Below, piece by piece: positions 16,863-28,906 of a stretch of 64,000 bases of DNA. The notes beneath the pieces are model-generated. The model ran no database searches and was not told the DNA's origin. It was given only the letters and a program-made list of their open reading frames with translations. Origin of the DNA: Rhodoplanes serenus (GTDB lineage Bacteria; Pseudomonadota; Alphaproteobacteria; Rhizobiales; Xanthobacteraceae); contig WNKV01000002.1 of the NCBI GenBank assembly GCA_009720755.1, positions 405,234-469,233 on the forward strand, written 5' to 3'. The position numbers and the translations under genes were made by a program. How positions within the stretch are numbered: position 1 is the first letter of the stretch; each line of letters starts with the position of its first letter.

Positions 16863-16912
16863 CGCGCCGGGCCGTCAGGATCGTGTCGGATCGAAGCGGG
16901 AGGGCAGGGGCC

Positions 16913-17764
16913 ATGCGGTCGGCGTCACCGGGCTTCGCGATGACCAACGCCATCCGCACCGGCCGTCCCGCGGTCTCGGTGACGTATGGCGAGGGCGGGC
17001 CGTGCGCGGGCGCCCGCATGGTGGCCGAGGAGACCGCCGTCGCCTTCGTGTATGACGGCGGCGGCCACGCCGTGATGATGGCGACGCCGGCCGATCTCGA
17101 GGATTTCGCGGTCGGCTTCACCCTCGCCGAAGGGATCGTCGAGGCCAGCGACGAGATCGAGCAGATCGACGTCGTGGCGCGGGAGGCCGGGATCGAGCTG
17201 CGGCTGTGGCTGGCGGCGTCGCGGACGCGGGCGCTGCGCGAGCGGCGGCGTCGGCTCGCTGGGCCGACCGGCTGCGGCCTGTGCGGCATCGAGACGCTCG
17301 CCGAGGCGATGCGCCCGTCGCGGCCCGTCACCGCCGACCTGCGGGTCACGCCGGCCGCGATCCACGCGGCGCTGCGGGCGCTCGGTCCGGCTCAGGCGCT
17401 CGGCCGCGAGACCCGCGCCGCGCATGCCGCGGCGTTCTTCGATACGGACGGCGGCCTCATCGCGATCCGGGAGGATGTCGGCCGCCACAATGCCCTCGAC
17501 AAGCTGCATGGCGGGCTCGTTCGCGGCGGCTGCCCGGCCGCCTCGGGATTCGTCGTGGTCACCAGCCGCGTCTCGGTCGAGATGGTGCAGAAGACCGCGA
17601 GGCTCGGGGCGCCGCTGCTGGTGGCGGTGTCGGCACCGACCGCCTTGGCCATCCGCACCGCCGAGGCGGCCGGGCTGACGCTCGCCGCGGTGGCGCGGGC
17701 GGACGGCTTCGAGGTGTTCACCCGGCCGGAGCGCATCGGTGCCGATCCGTCGTCGCCGATGTGA
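16913..17764 (+). CDS. fdhD: Formate dehydrogenase accessory sulfurtransferase FdhD
   Basis: This 283-residue protein has the FdhD core: [26 protein letters not shown], the Cys pair in CGLCG (Cys121 and Cys124) and [14 protein letters not shown]. FdhD moves sulfur from a cysteine desulfurase to molybdenum cofactor before insertion. The ATG at 16913 is chosen for its GGGAGGG site; a GTG at 16859 that overlaps the thioesterase stop is the alternative. No formate dehydrogenase lies in the window. The only molybdenum enzyme here is PadB, so FdhD may serve it. Confidence 0.93.
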   Translation: MRSASPGFAMTNAIRTGRPAVSVTYGEGGPCAGARMVAEETAVAFVYDGGGHAVMMATPADLEDFAVGFTLAEGIVEASDEIEQIDVVAREAGIELRLWLAASRTRALRERRRRLAGPTGCGLCGIETLAEAMRPSRPVTADLRVTPAAIHAALRALGPAQALGRETRAAHAAAFFDTDGGLIAIREDVGRHNALDKLHGGLVRGGCPAASGFVVVTSRVSVEMVQKTARLGAPLLVAVSAPTALAIRTAEAAGLTLAAVARADGFEVFTRPERIGADPSSPM

Positions 17765-17805
17765 CGCGGCGTTCGCCATCCTGCCGCGTCGCCACCACGG
17801 CGACG

Positions 17806-17835
17806 CAAAAAGAAAGGGCGTGCCGAAGCACGCCC
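17806..17835 (-). terminator. Rho-independent terminator of isocitrate dehydrogenase
   Basis: GGGCGTGC/GCACGCCC form a perfect 8-bp stem with a CGAA loop (17816-17835). On the minus strand it is followed by TTTCTTTTT (17806-17815). It lies 67 bases past the icd stop. Confidence 0.9.
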
Positions 17836-17901
17836 GTGGTCGGTCGATGTGGTGAGCGACGCGGCACCGCGCCGGAGCGCGGCACCGCGCCGAGGCGCGC
17901 G

Positions 17902-20756
<2,855 letters not shown>

Positions 20757-20966
20757 ATGACCAAGGGCACCGTGAAGTTCTACAACGACCAGAAGGGCTT
20801 CGGATTCATCGCCCCGGACGACGGCGGCAAGGACGTGTTCGTCCATGCGACCGCCCTGGAGCGCGCCGGAATGCGCAGCCTGAGCGAAGGCCAGAAGGTG
20901 GTCTTCGACACCCAGGAAGACCGCCGCACCGGCAAGATCGCGGTCGGCAACATCCAGGCCGCGTGA
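20757..20966 (+). CDS. cspA: Cold shock protein, CspA family
   Basis: This 69-residue single cold-shock domain binds single-stranded RNA or DNA. The RNA-binding motifs RNP1 (KGFGFIAPDD) and RNP2 (DVFVHATAL) are both present. A GAAAGG site lies upstream. It has its own terminator downstream and is probably monocistronic. Symbol numbering among paralogues is arbitrary. Confidence 0.95.
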   Translation: MTKGTVKFYNDQKGFGFIAPDDGGKDVFVHATALERAGMRSLSEGQKVVFDTQEDRRTGKIAVGNIQAA

Positions 20967-21013
20967 TCGGCTCCGCGGCTCGGTCCACGTGACCGGAGAC
21001 GCGACGACAGTGC

Positions 21014-21048
21014 GAGAAGCCGCCCTCCGGGGCGGCTTCTCTGTTTTT
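21014..21048 (+). terminator. Rho-independent terminator of cspA
   Basis: A perfect 12-bp stem (21014-21025 with 21030-21041, GAGAAGCCGCCC), a TCCG loop and a TGTTTTT tail. Confidence 0.95.
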
Positions 21049-21071
21049 GCGATCCGTGCCAAACCCATCCG

Positions 21072-21392
21072 ATGACCTCCTTGGACCAGCACGACAGCGC
21101 GGCGACGGGCGAGACCTGGTCCTGCCAGACCTGCGGGGCGTGCTGCTCCTTCTCGGCCGAGTGGCCGCGCTTCTCGCTGGAGAGCGAGGCCGACATCGCC
21201 CGCATTCCGGCCGTCCATGTCGACGATGCCGCCGGGCGCATGCGCTGCGTCGGCGATCGCTGCTCGGCGCTCGTCGGCGAGGTTGGGAGCGACACCGCCT
21301 GCTCGGTCTATGCGGTCCGCCCGGAGGTGTGCCGCGCCTGCGAGCCCGGCGATCCCGAATGCCTGATGGCGCGGGCGCGCTGGGGGCTGTGA
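21072..21392 (+). CDS. YkgJ-family cysteine cluster protein
   Basis: This 106-residue protein has an N-terminal CQTCGACC motif and further cysteines (MRCVGDRCSAL, TACSVYAVRPEVCRACEPG, PECL), the pattern of the YkgJ family thought to bind zinc or iron. The biochemical role is unknown. It lies between cspA and the RNA methyltransferase gene on the same strand. Confidence 0.85.
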   Translation: MTSLDQHDSAATGETWSCQTCGACCSFSAEWPRFSLESEADIARIPAVHVDDAAGRMRCVGDRCSALVGEVGSDTACSVYAVRPEVCRACEPGDPECLMARARWGL

Positions 21393-21518
21393 AGCCGTTG
21401 CGCCGCGTCTGCGGCACGCGCGGGCGGGACGGCGGTCGACACCGCACGGCCGATCGGGTAGGGGAACGCGCCGCCGAACGGCCCTGCCGCAAGCCCCCTG
21501 TCGAGACACACGAAAACC

Positions 21519-22715
21519 ATGCCCGGCGCCGGAACCGACAAGACCAAGAGCTGGGTGGCCGCACCGGCCCCCGTCGTCGTGCTGGTGGAGCCCCAGCTCG
21601 GCGAGAACATCGGCGCGGCGGCGCGCGTGATGGCGAATTTCGGCCTGTCGCGGCTGCGCCTCGTGGCGCCCAAGCAGGCGTGGCCCAACCCGAAGGCACG
21701 CATGATGGCGGCCGGCGCCGACCGCGTGCTCGACGCCGCCGAGCTGTTCGACGATCTGACTTCGGCCATCGCCGACTGCACCTATGTGGCCGCCTGCACG
21801 GCGCGCGCCCACGACCAGGCCAAGCCGGTGCTGGCGCCGGAGGCGGTGGCGGCGACGCTGGCACCGCGGGTGGCCGGCGGCGAGACGGTGGCGATCGTGT
21901 TCGGACGCGAGCGCAACGGGCTCGAGAACGACGAGGTCGGCCTCGCCGACGCCATCTGCACGTTTCCGGTCAACCCGGCCTTCGCGTCGCTCAACCTCGC
22001 CCAGGCGGTGGCGCTGGTGTCCTACGAGTGGTTCAAGCGCGCCGGCACCGGCCTGCCGTTCACCATGCCGGTGAAATCGCAGCCGGCCCCCAAGGAGCAG
22101 ATCCACGCCTTCTTCGCCGATCTGGAGCGTGAGCTGGAGCGCGTCGAGTTCTTCCGCCCGGCCGAGAAGCGCGAGACCATGACGATCAACCTGCGCAACA
22201 TCTTCGCGCGGATGCAGCCGACCCGGCAGGACATCCAGACCCTGCACGGCGTCGTGATGGCGATCGCCGAGGGCCGCAAGGGGCCGGCGCGGGGCGGCGT
22301 GCTGGACGGCGAGGAAGCCTCGCTGCTGCGCAAGCTGCTCGCCGAGCACGGCGAGGGGCGGGTGCCGTCCGAGCGCGGCCCGGTGCGTGGCCTGTCGCGG
22401 CTGCTGCGCCGCAACCCGACCGAGGCTGAACGAGCGCTGTGGGCCGCGCTGATCGCCGACCGCCGCTTCGCGGTGCACGGCTTCAAGCGGCAGGTGCCGG
22501 TCGGTCCGCACATCGCCGATCTCGTCTCGTTCCCGCTGCGGACCGTCATCGATCTCGCACCGGCCGAAGAGAGCGCCGAGGCGGCGCGGGCGCGGGCCGT
22601 CAAGCGCGCCTGGCTGGCCGAGCGGGATTACCGGGTGGTGGCGCTCGCCGCCGCTGCGGTCGAGGCCGATCCGCGTGCCGCGCTCGACACCATCGCGGCG
22701 ACTCTGGCGCTGTAG
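21519..22715 (+). CDS. trmJ: TrmJ-like RNA methyltransferase fused to a DUF559-like domain
   Basis: Residues 15-255 are a SPOUT methyltransferase of the TrmJ type, which 2'-O-methylates position 32 of tRNAs: VVLVEPQLGENIGAAARVM, IVFGRERNGLENDEV and ASLNLAQAVALVSYEWF are the conserved motifs. Residues from about 285 (SRLLRRNPTEAERALWAAL) resemble DUF559, a Vsr-like nuclease fold. There the usual VIELDG core is VIDLAP and the following GGQH is absent, so nuclease activity is doubtful. At 398 residues the protein is far longer than TrmJ (about 245). No stop or frameshift separates the parts. Confidence 0.88.
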   Translation: MPGAGTDKTKSWVAAPAPVVVLVEPQLGENIGAAARVMANFGLSRLRLVAPKQAWPNPKARMMAAGADRVLDAAELFDDLTSAIADCTYVAACTARAHDQAKPVLAPEAVAATLAPRVAGGETVAIVFGRERNGLENDEVGLADAICTFPVNPAFASLNLAQAVALVSYEWFKRAGTGLPFTMPVKSQPAPKEQIHAFFADLERELERVEFFRPAEKRETMTINLRNIFARMQPTRQDIQTLHGVVMAIAEGRKGPARGGVLDGEEASLLRKLLAEHGEGRVPSERGPVRGLSRLLRRNPTEAERALWAALIADRRFAVHGFKRQVPVGPHIADLVSFPLRTVIDLAPAEESAEAARARAVKRAWLAERDYRVVALAAAAVEADPRAALDTIAATLAL

Positions 22716-22829
22716 ATCCGGACCGCTGGGCGATCACGCAGGCGCCTTGCTCTCGGTCAAAGACGCCGCGCGCGGCGGACTTTTATCAGTCCCTCATTCC
22801 AACACTGTCCGGATACGAGGTCTATTCCC

Positions 22830-23375
22830 ATGGGGCTGCGCAATACTCCCGATTCCTACGGCGCAATGGCGCGCGCATTTCATTGGCTCACGGTGGTTCT
22901 GGTGCTGGTGGCCTGGTTGATCGGCTTGTTCCGCGGTGAGCTGCCGGAGGCCAACCGCGCCGCCGCGATGTTCGTCCATATCAGCCTGGGCCTGGCGGTC
23001 GTCGGGCTGCTGGTGCTGCGGCTGCTGTGGCGGATGGTCGATCCGGCGCCGCCGCCGGTGCAGACGCCCCTCGGCCGGCTCGGCGACATCGCGGCCGCCT
23101 CCATGCACGGCCTGAGCTATCTGCTGCTGCTCGCCGTGCCGGTGATCGGCATCGTGCTGGTGTTCGCCCGCGGCCGGCCGCTGCCGGTGTTCGGCCTGTT
23201 CGAGATCGCCTCGCCGTGGCCCGCCGATCGCGCCTTCGCGCGCTCCATCAAGCCGTATCACGAATGGCTGGCCCACGGCCTGATGGCGCTGGCCTTCATC
23301 CATGCGGCGGCCGCGCTGGTGCACCATTTCGTGTTTGGCGATCGCACGCTGCGGCGGATGGCCGGGCCGGCCTGA
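22830..23375 (+). CDS. Cytochrome b561
   Basis: This 181-residue membrane protein has four hydrophobic segments and family histidines in segments 1, 2 and 4 (FHWLTVV, FVHISLGLAV, HEWLAHG, HAAAALVHHF) that would hold two b hemes. Bacterial b561 proteins move electrons between quinol and acceptors such as superoxide. It ends in a convergent pair with the zeta subunit gene. Confidence 0.93.
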   Translation: MGLRNTPDSYGAMARAFHWLTVVLVLVAWLIGLFRGELPEANRAAAMFVHISLGLAVVGLLVLRLLWRMVDPAPPPVQTPLGRLGDIAAASMHGLSYLLLLAVPVIGIVLVFARGRPLPVFGLFEIASPWPADRAFARSIKPYHEWLAHGLMALAFIHAAAALVHHFVFGDRTLRRMAGPA

Positions 23376-23419
23376 CAGCCGCCCACAGGCGCTCGTCGCA
23401 GGGGCACCTCGTACGCCTT

Positions 23420-23456
23420 CCGATACGGCCGCCGCGCCACGGCGCGGCGGTATCGG
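23420..23456. terminator. Strong hairpin between convergent genes, likely bidirectional terminator
   Basis: CCGATA (23420-23425) pairs with TATCGG (23451-23456) around an almost fully paired GC core (CCGCCGCG with CGCGGCGG). It lies in the 97-base gap between cytochrome b561 and the zeta gene. There is no clear T-run. Confidence 0.5.
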
Positions 23457-23472
23457 CTGCGGTCTCGCAGCG

Positions 23473-23796
23473 TCAGCCCGCGGTCTTGATGATCTCCTCC
23501 GCCTTCTCCATCAGCTCGTGCATGGTGCGGCGGATCTGGTGGTCGGATTGGTGCACGCCCTTGGCGTCGAAGTCCTTACGGATCTTCTGGAACACGTCGT
23601 CCTCGCCGGGGCCCTCGAAGTCTGCGACGACCACCTCCTTGGCGTAGGCTTCCGCGTCCGCGCCGGCGAGGCCGAGCTTCTCGGCCGCCCACAGGCCGAG
23701 CATCTTGTTGCGGCGGGCCGTCGCCTTGAAGCGAAGCTCCTCGTCCTGCGCAAACTTCTTCTCTTGCGTGTCGCGTCTGTCCTGAAACGTGTTCAT
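23473..23796 (-). CDS. F1F0-ATPase zeta inhibitor subunit (DUF1476)
   Basis: This 107-residue protein matches DUF1476: MNTFQDRRDTQEKKFAQDEELRF at the start, then ARRNKMLGLWAAEKLGL. In Paracoccus this family is the zeta subunit that inhibits ATP hydrolysis by F1. The ATG at 23796 has a GAGGAA site and gives the typical length; a longer frame upstream is not supported. The ATP synthase genes are not in the window. Confidence 0.92.
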   Translation of the reverse strand: MNTFQDRRDTQEKKFAQDEELRFKATARRNKMLGLWAAEKLGLAGADAEAYAKEVVVADFEGPGEDDVFQKIRKDFDAKGVHQSDHQIRRTMHELMEKAEEIIKTAG

Positions 23797-24112
23797 GGCG
23801 TTCCTCGTGCCTCCCGTACCGCCGTGGGACTGCCGCGCATCATGACGCGGCAAGGTTGCTGCCCGGCAGGATCGTCATTGCGACTTGCATATCGCACCGG
23901 AGCGGTCAATGGCGCGAAAACGCTCGCACAAGTCCTCATTGCACCGCCTGCGCGGGCGGTCTATGTCGATTGTGCTCGTCGCCCCCTTCGGATAGGGTCC
24001 GGGGGAATCGAGACGAGCGTGTCTCGCGTATGCACGACGTCGCCGCGGGCCTTGAACCCTCAATCGGAGCCACGGCAACCCTATGGATTTTCTCAAGCCA
24101 CGGTATACCCCC
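23797..24112. other. Divergent gap between zeta inhibitor and purC
   Basis: This 316-base gap has no gene. It should hold both promoters. No PurR-box-like palindrome or riboswitch was recognised. Confidence 0.5.
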
Positions 24113-24880
24113 ATGAGCCGCCGCCGCCGCATCTACGAAGGCAAGGCGAAGGTCCTCTACGAGGGCCCGGAGCCGGGAACGTTGATCCAGCACTTCAAGG
24201 ACGACGCCACCGCCTTCAATGCCAAGAAGCACCAGGTGATCGAAGGGAAGGGTGTACTCAACAACCGTATCTCCGAGTACCTGTTCCAGCATCTCAACGA
24301 TATCGGCGTGCCGACGCACTTCATCCGCCGGCTCAACATGCGTGAGCAGCTGATCCGCGAGGTGGAGATCATCCCGCTCGAGGTGGTGGTGCGGAACGTG
24401 GCGGCGGGATCGCTGTCGCAGCGTCTCGGAATCGAGGAAGGCACCCAGTTGCCGCGCTCGATCATCGAATTCTACTACAAGAACGACGCTCTCGGTGACC
24501 CGATGGTGTCGGAGGAGCACATCACGGCGTTCGGCTGGGCGACCCCCCAGGAGATCGACGACATCATGGCGCTGGCCATCCGGGTCAACGACTTCCTGTG
24601 CGGCCTCTTCCTCGGCGTCGGCATCCGTCTGGTCGACTTCAAGATGGAATGCGGCCGGCTGTGGGAGAACGACATGATGCGGATCGTCGTCGCCGACGAG
24701 ATCTCGCCCGACTCCTGCCGCCTGTGGGACATCAAGTCGAACGAGAAGCTCGACAAGGACCGCTTCCGCCGCGATCTCGGTGGTCTGCTCGAAGCCTATA
24801 CCGAGGTGGCGCGCCGGCTCGGCATCATGAGCGAGAACGAGCGCCCGATCGGCAACGGCCCGGTCCTGGTCAAGGGCTGA
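24113..24880 (+). CDS. purC: Phosphoribosylaminoimidazole-succinocarboxamide synthase
   Basis: This 255-residue SAICAR synthetase joins CAIR and aspartate using ATP in purine synthesis. Its start [20 protein letters not shown] is the form seen in rhizobial PurC. Other signatures are [37 protein letters not shown] and [13 protein letters not shown] start 10 codons upstream is possible but is not matched in the family. A terminator follows directly, separating it from purS and purQ. Confidence 0.96.
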   Translation: MSRRRRIYEGKAKVLYEGPEPGTLIQHFKDDATAFNAKKHQVIEGKGVLNNRISEYLFQHLNDIGVPTHFIRRLNMREQLIREVEIIPLEVVVRNVAAGSLSQRLGIEEGTQLPRSIIEFYYKNDALGDPMVSEEHITAFGWATPQEIDDIMALAIRVNDFLCGLFLGVGIRLVDFKMECGRLWENDMMRIVVADEISPDSCRLWDIKSNEKLDKDRFRRDLGGLLEAYTEVARRLGIMSENERPIGNGPVLVKG

Positions 24881-24920
24881 CGCGAGCCCGGCCGGGCTGT
24901 GCGGCCGATCCGACCATTTC

Positions 24921-24960
24921 GAACGCCGCGCGGAGTCACCCCGCGCGGCGTTCGCGTTTT
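24921..24960 (+). terminator. Rho-independent terminator of purC
   Basis: A perfect 13-bp stem GAACGCCGCGCGG/CCGCGCGGCGTTC (24921-24933, 24941-24953), a 7-base loop and a GCGTTTT tail. Confidence 0.9.
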
Positions 24961-25273
24961 GGGGGGCAGGTGACCACCCTGGGCGAGGGTGGGCCGCGTG
25001 CGGCCGGGTGGTTCTCCGCGCCATCGCTATCAATCGGTGCTCCAGGCCGGCCTCTGCGCCGGGCCGGGTCGGCGCTGCGGTGGATGCGAGACCTATCGCC
25101 TCTCGTGCTTCCTTGACGTGGCGATCCTTGGGGTCGGCGTCGAGGTGGTATGATCAGCCCGCGACAACACGTCCCGGTGGGGAGCCCGTGGCTCTGCCGC
25201 TCCGCCCCCCTGGCTGGAGCTTCCGCCGGCGGCGGCCTATCCTGGTCACGGGGGAGCGAGCCGGAGAACCGTC
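24961..25273. other. Gap between purC terminator and Uma2 gene
   Basis: About 310 bases without a supported gene, repeat or regulatory motif. Base composition is like the neighbours. Confidence 0.5.
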
Positions 25274-25849
25274 ATGGGCGTGCCCAGGATCAGCACCGGA
25301 CCGATGTCGATCGACGAGTTCTACGCCTTCACGGACACCCGCCCCGACGAGGAAAAGTGGGAGCTGATCGACGGGGAGCCGGTCATGCAGGCGTCGCCGG
25401 GGTATTCGCACCAGTTGATCGTGTCCAACATCATCATGGCTCTCGGGGCGGCGCAGCGAGCCCGCCCGGAGGCCGGATGGAGAGTCATTCCAGGGCTGGG
25501 GATTCGCTTGGGAACGAGCCGGCCCGAGCCCGACGCCATGGTGGTTCCGAGTCGCGGCGCCGCGGTCGACCTGCGGGTCCGTCACCGCGACGACGTCCTC
25601 GTCGTCTTCGAGGTCCTGTCGCCGTCCACCGCCGACCGCGATCTCCGCTGGAAGCGCAACGCCTACACGTCGCTGCCTTCACTCACCCATTACGTCGTGA
25701 TCGCCCAGGATGCGGTCGAGGTGGTGGTGTTCGCGCGTGACGACGGCTTTGCCGAGCAGCGCCTGACATCCCCGGACGATGTGGTCGCGTTCCCGGACCT
25801 CGGCGTCACCCTGCCGCTGACCGAGATTTTCCGCGACACCGGGCTGTGA
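25274..25849 (+). CDS. Uma2-family (DUF820) putative endonuclease
   Basis: This 191-residue protein has the Uma2 pattern: EEKWELIDGEPVMQASPGYSH, then RPEPDAMVV and VFEVLSPSTADRDLRWKRNAY, which would supply the acidic and lysine residues of a PD-(D/E)XK fold. The function of Uma2 proteins is unproven; they are common in cyanobacteria and scattered in other bacteria, often mobile. A GGAGAA site supports the ATG at 25274. It sits between purC and purS, splitting the purine genes. Confidence 0.85.
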   Translation: MGVPRISTGPMSIDEFYAFTDTRPDEEKWELIDGEPVMQASPGYSHQLIVSNIIMALGAAQRARPEAGWRVIPGLGIRLGTSRPEPDAMVVPSRGAAVDLRVRHRDDVLVVFEVLSPSTADRDLRWKRNAYTSLPSLTHYVVIAQDAVEVVVFARDDGFAEQRLTSPDDVVAFPDLGVTLPLTEIFRDTGL

Positions 25850-25974
25850 CGGGACATCGCCCGGGACGTCGGTGCCGGGCAAAGTGGTGGGCTGGTGACC
25901 TGTCGAGGCTACCGCGTGTTGACGCAGTGGTGGGGCGCCCGTATGGACCAGCATCGGAATTTTCGAGGCGACCC

Positions 25975-26217
25975 ATGAAAGCCCGCGTCACCGTCACGTT
26001 GAAATCCGGGGTTCTCGACCCCCAGGGCAAGGCCATCGAGGGAGCGCTCAAGTCGCTCGGTGTCGACGGGATCGCCAGCGTCCGCCAGGGCAAGGTGTTC
26101 GACGTCGAGGTGCCGGGCAGCGACCGCGGCGCCGTCGAGGCGATCCTGCGCGAGGCCGCCGAGCGCCTGCTCGCCAACACGGTGATCGAGGATTATCGGG
26201 TGGAGATCGTCGGATGA
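25975..26217 (+). CDS. purS: Phosphoribosylformylglycinamidine synthase subunit PurS
   Basis: This 80-residue protein is the small subunit of the three-part FGAM synthase. [20 protein letters not shown] and GKVFDVEV are typical. It bridges PurQ and PurL. A GAGG site precedes the ATG. purQ follows after 31 bases; purL is not in the window. Confidence 0.95.
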   Translation: MKARVTVTLKSGVLDPQGKAIEGALKSLGVDGIASVRQGKVFDVEVPGSDRGAVEAILREAAERLLANTVIEDYRVEIVG

Positions 26218-26248
26218 GGCCGACCTCCGGCACGTTGCGGAGCCTGCC

Positions 26249-26944
26249 ATGAAGTCCGCCGTCCTGGTTTTTCCCGGCATCAACCGCGAGGGCGACATGG
26301 CCCGGGCGCTGCGGCTGTGCGCCGGCAGCGATCCCGCGATGGTCTGGCACACCGAGACGGCGCTGCCGGCCGGCACCGATCTGGTGGTGCTGCCGGGCGG
26401 CTTCTCGTATGGCGACTATCTGCGCTGCGGCGCCATCGCGGCGCGCGCCCCGGTGATGGACGCGGTGCGGGCCCATGCCGAGCGGGGCGGCCTGGTGCTC
26501 GGCATCTGCAACGGGTTCCAGATCCTGTGCGAAGCCGGCCTGCTGCCGGGCGTGCTGATGCGCAATGCCGGCCTCAAGTTCATCTGCAAGGATGCCTATA
26601 TCCGGGTCGAGCGGGCCGATACGCCCTTTACCGGCGGCTATCGGGCCGGACAGGTGATCCGGGTGCCGGTTGCCCATGGCGAAGGCAACTACATGGCCGA
26701 TTCGGAAACCATCGCCCGCCTCGAGGGCGAGGGCCGGATCGTGTTCCGCTACACGGCGCCGGACGGGGCGCTGTCGCCCGACTGGAACATGAACGGCTCG
26801 ATCTACGCCATCGCCGGCATTCTCAACGCGCGCGGCAACGTGCTCGGCATGATGCCGCACCCCGAGAACCACATCGAGGCGTCGATGGGCTGCACCGACG
26901 GGCGCGGCCTGTTCTCCGGGCTCGGCCGGCACTTCGCGGCCTGA
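26249..26944 (+). CDS. purQ: Phosphoribosylformylglycinamidine synthase subunit PurQ
   Basis: This 231-residue class I glutamine amidotransferase supplies ammonia for FGAM synthase. The nucleophile Cys lies in [10 protein letters not shown] and the His/Glu pair in [24 protein letters not shown] is the oxyanion region. It forms a pair with purS. A GC-rich hairpin follows. Confidence 0.96.
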   Translation: MKSAVLVFPGINREGDMARALRLCAGSDPAMVWHTETALPAGTDLVVLPGGFSYGDYLRCGAIAARAPVMDAVRAHAERGGLVLGICNGFQILCEAGLLPGVLMRNAGLKFICKDAYIRVERADTPFTGGYRAGQVIRVPVAHGEGNYMADSETIARLEGEGRIVFRYTAPDGALSPDWNMNGSIYAIAGILNARGNVLGMMPHPENHIEASMGCTDGRGLFSGLGRHFAA

Positions 26945-26981
26945 GCCGCGCTTCGCCGCCTGAGCGGCGCTTCGGCCGGAG

Positions 26982-27003
26982 GCGCCGGCCCGGCCGCCGG
27001 CGC
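26982..27003. terminator. GC hairpin between convergent purQ and GST genes
   Basis: GCGCCGGC/GCCGGCGC form a perfect 8-bp stem with a 6-base loop in the 90-base gap. There is no T-run, so terminator function is uncertain. Confidence 0.4.
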
Positions 27004-27034
27004 GACAGCCCGTGCGCGGTCGCCGAATGCTCGA

Positions 27035-27679
27035 TTACCGCTTGAACGGGTGCCCCGGCATCAGGTCGTAGGGGTGCGCCCAGCCGGGCAGGGCCTTCAT
27101 CCGCTCCAGCCAGGCCGCGACATGCGGGTTCTGGGCCGCGATGTCGAAGCCGTACTCCTCGGCCGGATAGTAGAGGTAGGCGGTCATCGACACGTCCGCG
27201 ATGGTGGGCCGCTCGCCGAGCAGGAACGGCCGGCCGGCGAGGCGCTTATCCACCACCGCCAGGGCGGCTTCGGCGCGGCCGCGCAGGAAGGCCAGCACGG
27301 CGGGATCGCCGGGCTTCGGGGCGAAGTTGCGCAGGAAGCGATACGGGCCGAGCATCCCGTTCACCTTCTGGTTGTCGAACACCATCCAGCGCCACGCCTC
27401 CAGCTCCTCGTCCTCGCCTTGCGGCAGGTACTGGCCGGAGCGGCGGGCCAGCCAGGTCAGGCAGACGCTCGACTGGGTCAGCGTCCGGTCCCCGTGCCGA
27501 AGCACCGGAACCTCGCCCATCTCGTTGATCTCCGAGCGGTATTCTGGCGTTCGTGTCTCCCCTTTGGCGAAGAAGTCGACGAACACCGGCTCCCAGTCGG
27601 CGCCGATCAGCTCGAGCATCAGGGCGACCCGGTAGGCATTCCCGGACTGGGCGAAGCAGTAGAGGCGGTATTCGGCCAT
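27035..27679 (-). CDS. Glutathione S-transferase family protein
   Basis: This 214-residue protein has a thioredoxin-like N-terminus (MAEYRLYCFAQSGNAYRVALMLE, with Ser13 or nearby as likely catalytic residue), the GSH motif EVPVLRHGDRTLTQSS and an all-helical C-terminal domain with RPTIADVSMTAYLYY. The ATG at 27679 fits the family; the upstream reading frame is Pro/Thr-rich and unlikely to be coding. The substrate is unknown. Confidence 0.9.
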   Translation of the reverse strand: MAEYRLYCFAQSGNAYRVALMLELIGADWEPVFVDFFAKGETRTPEYRSEINEMGEVPVLRHGDRTLTQSSVCLTWLARRSGQYLPQGEDEELEAWRWMVFDNQKVNGMLGPYRFLRNFAPKPGDPAVLAFLRGRAEAALAVVDKRLAGRPFLLGERPTIADVSMTAYLYYPAEEYGFDIAAQNPHVAAWLERMKALPGWAHPYDLMPGHPFKR

Positions 27680-27995
27680 CGGCTTTCTCGTCGGTGCGGT
27701 GGGTCGGATCGGTGCCCCGCGGGACTGGCGCGAGGCTGGAGGCGAAGGTGTGAAACGGGTCTCGGTTGGCGGGACTCGGCTGGGTGTGGCTCCGAAGGCG
27801 GGCCTCGGTGATATCGCGGCGGCGGGCGGGTCGATCACGGGTCGGTGAGAGGGGAGCGGGGGCCGCCGCGCCGATCGTTCGATACGGCCTACATCCCTAC
27901 CCTTTTACGCTTTTTAGACGCCTTCCGCCTACAGTTCGTTGGGTGTTCCGGCGGCATGTGTGCCGCGTCAAGCGCGCGTGGCGTTGGAGTTGCGT
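27680..27995. other. Divergent gap between GST and motA
   Basis: This 316-base gap has no gene. An AT-richer stretch (27890-27915, CCCTTTTACGCTTTTTAG) may be promoter DNA for motA. Confidence 0.45.
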
Positions 27996-28769
27996 ATGGA
28001 CATTTCGACCGCGCTCGGTCTGCTCGCGGGTCTCGCCGTGCTCGCCGCCCTCATCCTCATGGGTGGCGATCTCGGCATGTTCGTCGACAGCCATGCCTTC
28101 ATCGTCATCTTCGGCGGCGCCTTTGCGGCGACGCTGATCCGCTTCCCGCTGTCGTCGATCTTCCATGGCCTGCCGCTCGGCATCAAGTTCGCCTTCACGC
28201 TGCGGCGGATGACCCAGCGCGAGCTGATCGACGAGATCTCCAACCTGGCCGAGATCGCCCGCAAGCAGGGGCCGATCGGGCTGGAGAAGGCGGAGACCGA
28301 GGACACATTCCTGGCCAAGGGCATCCGGCTCGTCGCCGACGGCTACGACGTCGACTTCATCCGCGACAATCTCGAGCGCGACCGCGACAACTTCCTGACC
28401 CATCTGGACGAGGGGCAGAAGATCTACCGCGCCATCGGCGACTGCGCCCCGGCCTTCGGCATGATCGGCACCCTGATCGGCATGGTGCAGATGTTCGCCA
28501 ACATGACCGATCCCTCCAAGCTCGGCCCGTTCATGGCGGTGGCCCTGCTGGCCACCTTCTACGGCGCCGCGGTCGCCAACCTGTTCTGCCTGCCCATCGC
28601 CGACAAGCTGCATGGCAAGCTGGTCGACGAAGAGATCAACCGCACCCTCATCATCGACGGCGTGCTGATGATCCGCGAGGCCAAGAGTCCCTCGGTGGTG
28701 CGCGAGATGCTGCTCGCCTACGTGCCGGAGAAGAACCGCGAGGAGATGGTCGAGGCGGCGGCCGCCTGA
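27996..28769 (+). CDS. motA: Flagellar motor stator protein, MotA/PomA family
   Basis: This 257-residue protein has four membrane segments, two near the N-terminus and two around residues 150-205. The motifs CAPAFGMIGTLIGMVQMF and FCLPIADKL hold the two conserved stator prolines. Length and style are closer to the PomA group than to E. coli MotA. It partners MotB 137 bases downstream. GGAG precedes the ATG. No other flagellar genes are nearby. Confidence 0.93.
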   Translation: MDISTALGLLAGLAVLAALILMGGDLGMFVDSHAFIVIFGGAFAATLIRFPLSSIFHGLPLGIKFAFTLRRMTQRELIDEISNLAEIARKQGPIGLEKAETEDTFLAKGIRLVADGYDVDFIRDNLERDRDNFLTHLDEGQKIYRAIGDCAPAFGMIGTLIGMVQMFANMTDPSKLGPFMAVALLATFYGAAVANLFCLPIADKLHGKLVDEEINRTLIIDGVLMIREAKSPSVVREMLLAYVPEKNREEMVEAAAA

Positions 28770-28906
28770 TGCGGCCCCGCAGGGGAGTGCTGCGCGGTCC
28801 GATCCGGCCGGATCGGGCTTCGCTCTGCAAGTCTTGACATGAGCGCATCGTCGGGCGTGACGGGTCCACCTCGCCGCGCGATGCGCTCGTCGCGGAGACG
28901 ATCGGG

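Noticed and set aside
24961..25273. Riboswitch or attachment site between purC and the Uma2 gene
   Set aside because: No conserved aptamer bases or direct repeats were found.
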